Source: an uncultured Desulfovibrio sp. (GTDB lineage: Bacteria > Desulfobacterota > Desulfovibrionia > Desulfovibrionales > Desulfovibrionaceae). From it: DNA of 8,300 nucleotides. The position numbers and the translations under genes are program-made. How positions within the stretch are numbered: position 1 is the first letter of the stretch; each line of letters begins with the position of its first letter. The stretch is from the NCBI GenBank assembly GCA_946490455.1, contig CAMLXE010000066.1, forward strand, positions 1 to 8,300, in the 5' to 3' direction. This document shows, piece by piece, positions 5,835 to 8,300 of the stretch. The notes under the pieces are model-generated. The model ran no database searches, was not told where the DNA came from, and was given only the letters and a program-made list of their open reading frames with translations.

Positions 5835-6851
5835 ATGAATTTTCAGGGAAAAGCAGTTGTTTTGGGTGGGGGAAGCTGGGGGACAGCTTTGGCTCATCTT
5901 CTGGCCCATGCTGGAAAGGAACCGGTCCTGCTGGTGAGAGATGCCGTACAGGCTGAAGCCATTAGCCTGAGGCAGGAAAATCCCCGTTATCTTCCCGGTG
6001 AAGCGCTGCATCCCGGTATTCGTGCCGTGGTCAGCGGAAGTGATGACGCCTTGTCGGTTCTGGCAAAAGCATCTCTTCTGGTCCTGTCCGTTCCCTGTCA
6101 GGTCATGCGTGAGGCATTGCGGACACTGCGTGGACGTCTGCATCCAGATTGCATTTTGGTCAATACGGCCAAGGGAATTGAAGTTTCGGAACTGGTTACG
6201 GTAGAGCAGATGGTCCGCGAGGAGCTGCCGGATTTTCTGAACCGCTATGCGGTCCTTTCCGGCCCTTCGTTTGCCTTGGAAGTGGTACGCTGCAAACCTA
6301 CGGCCGTTGTTCTCGGCTGCCGTGACGAAATGCAGGGAGCTGCCTTGCGGAATATCTTTTCCACTTCGTGGTTTCGCGCCTATTCCAGTACCGACGTAAC
6401 TGGCGTGGAACTGGGAGGTGCGATCAAGAATATTATTGCCATTGCGGCTGGTCTGAGTGACGGACTGGGGTTTGGCCTGAATGCACGCGCTGCACTGGTC
6501 ACTCGCGGTCTGGCTGAAACGAGCCGTCTGGGTGTCGCTCTCGGGGCGCGGGCGGCTACCTTCATGGGCCTGTCCGGTTTGGGAGATCTCCTGCTGACCT
6601 GTTCCGGTGATCTGTCCCGGAATCGGCAGGTGGGCCTGCGGCTGGGCCGTGGAGAAAAGCTGCAGGAGATTGCAGGATCTCTTCATATGGTAGCTGAAGG
6701 CGTAAAGACAACGGATGCCGTCCACAGACTTTCTTGTGCTCATTCGGTTGAAATGCCAGTAACAGCAGCCATGTATAGTGTTTTGTATGGTGGGCTGTCT
6801 CCGCGGGAGGCTGTACAGACCCTCATGGGGCGGGCTCTGCGCGAAGAGTAA
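5835..6851 (+). CDS. gpsA: NAD(P)-dependent glycerol-3-phosphate dehydrogenase
   Basis: A 338-residue cytoplasmic enzyme that reduces dihydroxyacetone phosphate to sn-glycerol 3-phosphate, the backbone precursor for phospholipids. The N-terminal Rossmann loop reads LGGGSWGTALA (10-20). NTAKGIE (110-116, K113), LSGPSFALEV (141-150), GGAIKNI (194-200, catalytic K198), GLSGLGDLLLT (245-255) and SRNR (261-264) are the standard family motifs, and the length is typical. The ATG at 5835 gives the usual short N-terminus before the first beta strand; the ribosome binding site is modest (GAGAG about 8 nt upstream). It is divergent from the KdnB-like gene, with 153 bp between starts, and followed by a 327-bp gap before speA. 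It is a housekeeping gene with no evident functional link to the sugar block. Confidence 0.97.
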   Translation: MNFQGKAVVLGGGSWGTALAHLLAHAGKEPVLLVRDAVQAEAISLRQENPRYLPGEALHPGIRAVVSGSDDALSVLAKASLLVLSVPCQVMREALRTLRGRLHPDCILVNTAKGIEVSELVTVEQMVREELPDFLNRYAVLSGPSFALEVVRCKPTAVVLGCRDEMQGAALRNIFSTSWFRAYSSTDVTGVELGGAIKNIIAIAAGLSDGLGFGLNARAALVTRGLAETSRLGVALGARAATFMGLSGLGDLLLTCSGDLSRNRQVGLRLGRGEKLQEIAGSLHMVAEGVKTTDAVHRLSCAHSVEMPVTAAMYSVLYGGLSPREAVQTLMGRALREE

Positions 6852-6897
6852 GCCGCTTCAATTCTGCTGAATGTACTCCCCAAAGGGACGCATATGG

Positions 6898-6949
6898 CCT
6901 GAAAAGCATGACAGCCTATTGACATTTCAGCCTTTTCAGGAGATGTAGA
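6898..6949 (+). promoter_or_regulatory. Inverted repeat with embedded TTGACA box upstream of speA
   Basis: CCTGAAAAG (6898-6906) and CTTTTCAGG (6932-6940) form a perfect 9-bp inverted repeat with a 25-nt spacer. Inside it lies a perfect -35 consensus, TTGACA (6919-6924); the best -10 I can place is TGTAGA (6944-6949) with a long 19-nt spacer and only three matches. This could be a regulated speA promoter with a dyad operator, or a weak gpsA 3' structure without a U-tract. The start of transcription is not determinable by reading alone. Confidence 0.3.
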
Positions 6950-7052
6950 ACACCAATTTCCCGTTGATTCACGGGATGCGGATGAGAGGGCGGCTCCCTG
7001 TCATTCCGGGTGGAGCGAGATTGCTGCGGCCATAGTCACAACAATTTTGCCG

Positions 7053-7082
7053 AAGCGGATATCTTCAGATGGGTCCGTTTTT
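7053..7082 (+). terminator. Terminator-like hairpin with T-run in the gpsA-speA gap
   Basis: Bases 7053-7063 pair with 7068-7080 (AAGCGGATATC with GAT, a two-base bulge, then GTCCGTTT) around a TTCA loop, including two G-U pairs. Five T follow from 7078. It may end gpsA transcription about 200 nt after its stop, or act as an attenuator in the speA leader if a promoter lies upstream. The stem is imperfect and only moderately GC-rich. Confidence 0.35.
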
Positions 7083-7083
7083 C

Positions 7084-7144
7084 CACGGCCGCCGGGCCGT
7101 GTCTTTCCCGGAACTGGCGCGGGCCGATCTTTTTTGGGGATCGG
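7084..7144 (+). other. Two further hairpins in the speA leader
   Basis: A perfect hairpin, CACGGCC (7084-7090) with GGCCGTG (7095-7101) around a GCCG loop, is followed by TCTTTCCC. A second one pairs CCGATC (7124-7129) with GATCGG (7139-7144) around a T-rich 9-nt loop, 34 nt before the speA start. The CGGCC at 7086-7090 can pair either with GGCCG at 7095-7099 or with GGCCG at 7122-7126, so mutually exclusive folds are possible. No known riboswitch class was recognised. The rest of the 327-bp gap (6852-7178) shows no recognisable gene. Confidence 0.35.
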
Positions 7145-7163
7145 ACTCCCTGCCTTTAACCCT

Positions 7164-7181
7164 GAGAGGTCTAGATTCGTG
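7164..7181 (+). promoter_or_regulatory. Ribosome binding site and GTG start of speA
   Basis: GAGAGGT (7164-7170) stands 8 nt before a GTG (7179-7181). No in-frame ATG at the proper position exists, since the next in-frame ATG is around codon 59, inside the conserved N-terminal domain. The Shine-Dalgarno match and spacing therefore decide the start. Confidence 0.75.
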
Positions 7182-8300
7182 GCGACAAAGCGCACTCTCC
7201 AGCAATGGAGTGTGGAGGATTCCACCGAGCTGTATGGTATTCGGAACTGGGGGGCCGGTTATTTCGGCGTTTCCCCCAAGGGAGAGGTGGAGATTTATCC
7301 TTCAGGGAAAAAAACGGGTGTCGCTGTCAGCGTACCCGAAGTCATCCGGGGAATGCGTGAACGCGGCTATGATATGCCCGTTTTGTTACGCATTGAAAAT
7401 ATTTTGGATTCTCAAATCTCTCTGCTGCATGAGTCGTTCCGTAAGGCCATTGCTTCGCTTGGTTACAGGGGCGAGTATCGGGGAGTCTTCCCGATAAAGG
7501 TCAATCAGCAGCAGCATACCGTTGAAAAGATAGCCCAGTTTGGCAAAAAGTATCATCATGGACTCGAAGTTGGGTCCAAGGCTGAGCTTATTTCCGCCAT
7601 TTCCCAGTTGAAGGATGAGGAAGCCTGCCTGATCTGCAATGGCTATAAGGACGAGGAATTTATTGATCTTGGTCTTTCTGCCGTTCGCATGGGGTTCAAG
7701 TGCTTTTTTGTCCTTGAGATGCCGGGAGAACTGGACCTGATTCTTGAACGCGCCGAAGTCCTTGGCGTGCGTCCTCTGCTTGGCGTACGTGTCAAGCTGA
7801 TTACCAAGGGCAGCGGTCACTGGGCCGGCTCTGGTGGTGAACGATCGGCCTTCGGTCTTACCACTGCCCAGATCATGGATATCGTGGACCTGCTCAAGAG
7901 CCGGGACATGCTCGATTGTCTGCGACTGCTGCACTATCATCTTGGCTCTCAGATTCCCAATATTCGGGATATTCGTACTGCCGTCATGGAAAGCACTCGC
8001 ATTTATGCGGGGCTTGCTCAGGAAGGCGCAACAATGGGCTATCTTGATCTGGGCGGTGGGCTTGCCGTGGATTATGACGGTTCTCATACGAATTATGTGA
8101 GCAGCCGAAACTATTCCATTGATGAGTACTGTACCGACGTAATTGAAGCGGTTATGGCTATCCTTGATCAGCAGAACATTCCGCATCCGCATATTGTAAC
8201 GGAGTCGGGGCGGGCTACGGTCGCCTATTATTCCATTCTGCTCTTCAACGTCCTTGATGTCAGCATTGCGGAGATTGGAGAGGGAATACCTGATACCTTG
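7179..8300 (+). CDS. speA: Biosynthetic arginine decarboxylase, 3' end outside window
   Basis: The first 374 residues of a PLP-dependent alanine-racemase-fold arginine decarboxylase, which converts arginine to agmatine for polyamine synthesis. SpeA proteins are about 630-660 residues, so a little over half is visible. The N-terminal WSVEDSTELYGIRNWGAGYF is characteristic. K107 in GVFPIKVNQQQ is the PLP Schiff-base lysine; LLHYHLGSQI (250-259) and LDLGGGLAVDYDGS (289-302) contribute to cofactor binding, and TESGRA (341-346) is conserved. Translation is assigned to the GTG at 7179 because AGAGGT lies 8-9 nt upstream and the resulting N-terminus fits the family. An ATG-only search misses this start. 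The gene follows gpsA on the same strand but 327 bp away, with its own possible leader structures, so separate transcription is likely. Confidence 0.95.
   Translation, partial: MATKRTLQQWSVEDSTELYGIRNWGAGYFGVSPKGEVEIYPSGKKTGVAVSVPEVIRGMRERGYDMPVLLRIENILDSQISLLHESFRKAIASLGYRGEYRGVFPIKVNQQQHTVEKIAQFGKKYHHGLEVGSKAELISAISQLKDEEACLICNGYKDEEFIDLGLSAVRMGFKCFFVLEMPGELDLILERAEVLGVRPLLGVRVKLITKGSGHWAGSGGERSAFGLTTAQIMDIVDLLKSRDMLDCLRLLHYHLGSQIPNIRDIRTAVMESTRIYAGLAQEGATMGYLDLGGGLAVDYDGSHTNYVSSRNYSIDEYCTDVIEAVMAILDQQNIPHPHIVTESGRATVAYYSILLFNVLDVSIAEIGEGIPDTL

Noticed and set aside
5682..6743. A stop-free frame on the - strand opposite gpsA that is continuous with the dehydrogenase frame, giving an apparent 712-residue protein.
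   Set aside because: The extension has no recognisable domain and is low-complexity in character (rich in Q, S, T and H). It lies exactly antisense to gpsA, and the dehydrogenase has a proper ATG and ribosome binding site at 5681 matching its family length. It is a shadow frame.
6852..7178. A possible small gene or small RNA in the gpsA-speA gap.
   Set aside because: No open frame with a ribosome binding site and no recognisable RNA family was found; only hairpins and a partial promoter are visible.
7386..8192. A 268-codon open frame on the - strand.
   Set aside because: It is antisense to speA, whose conserved motifs run through the whole stretch on the + strand.
1..8300. Insertion sequence, CRISPR array, tRNA or other mobile-element signatures.
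   Set aside because: No transposase-like protein, no regularly spaced direct repeats, no cloverleaf and no flanking duplications were seen on either strand.

Overview
The window looks like a chromosomal segment of a Gram-negative bacterium. The arginine decarboxylase and the general gene style resemble Desulfovibrio-type sulfate reducers (Desulfobacterota). That placement is an impression from protein similarity by memory, not a computed result. Two housekeeping genes (gpsA, speA) lie on the + strand at the right. A four-gene sugar-biosynthesis block on the - strand fills the middle. The left edge cuts a metallo-beta-lactamase-fold hydrolase on the + strand.

Layout: (1) 1-642 +, 3' part of a COG1237-type metallo-hydrolase. 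(2) 677-708, a perfect 13-bp hairpin flanked by A and T runs, a bidirectional terminator between convergent genes. (3) 732-5681 -, read right to left: a KdnB-like iron-containing alcohol dehydrogenase, a DegT/DnrJ/EryC1-type PLP aminotransferase, a fusion of a nucleotidyltransferase-like domain to a PseG-like domain, and an SpsF-like cytidylyltransferase. A good promoter candidate sits just upstream of the dehydrogenase. A hairpin terminator follows the aminotransferase, so the last two genes may be expressed at a different level. (4) 5835-6851 +, gpsA, divergent from the sugar block. (5) 6852-7178, a 327-bp gap with a TTGACA box and several hairpins. (6) 7179-8300 +, the first 374 codons of speA, running off the window.

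The - strand block encodes oxidation of a sugar hydroxyl, transamination of the resulting carbonyl, and nucleotide activation, plus a PseG-type domain. This is the logic of amino-substituted 3-deoxy-ulosonic acids (Kdo8N, legionaminic or pseudaminic-type sugars) used on lipopolysaccharide, flagellin or surface glycans. The block lacks a PEP-dependent condensing synthase (NeuB, PseI or KdsA type), a dehydratase and an N-acetyltransferase. It therefore either modifies a sugar acid made elsewhere (Kdo is the simplest candidate) or depends on unlinked genes. The mix of a KdnB-like dehydrogenase, an aminotransferase that does not look like KdnA, and a fusion whose nucleotidyltransferase signature is degenerate is the most unusual content here. 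No mobile element, CRISPR array, tRNA or rRNA was seen.
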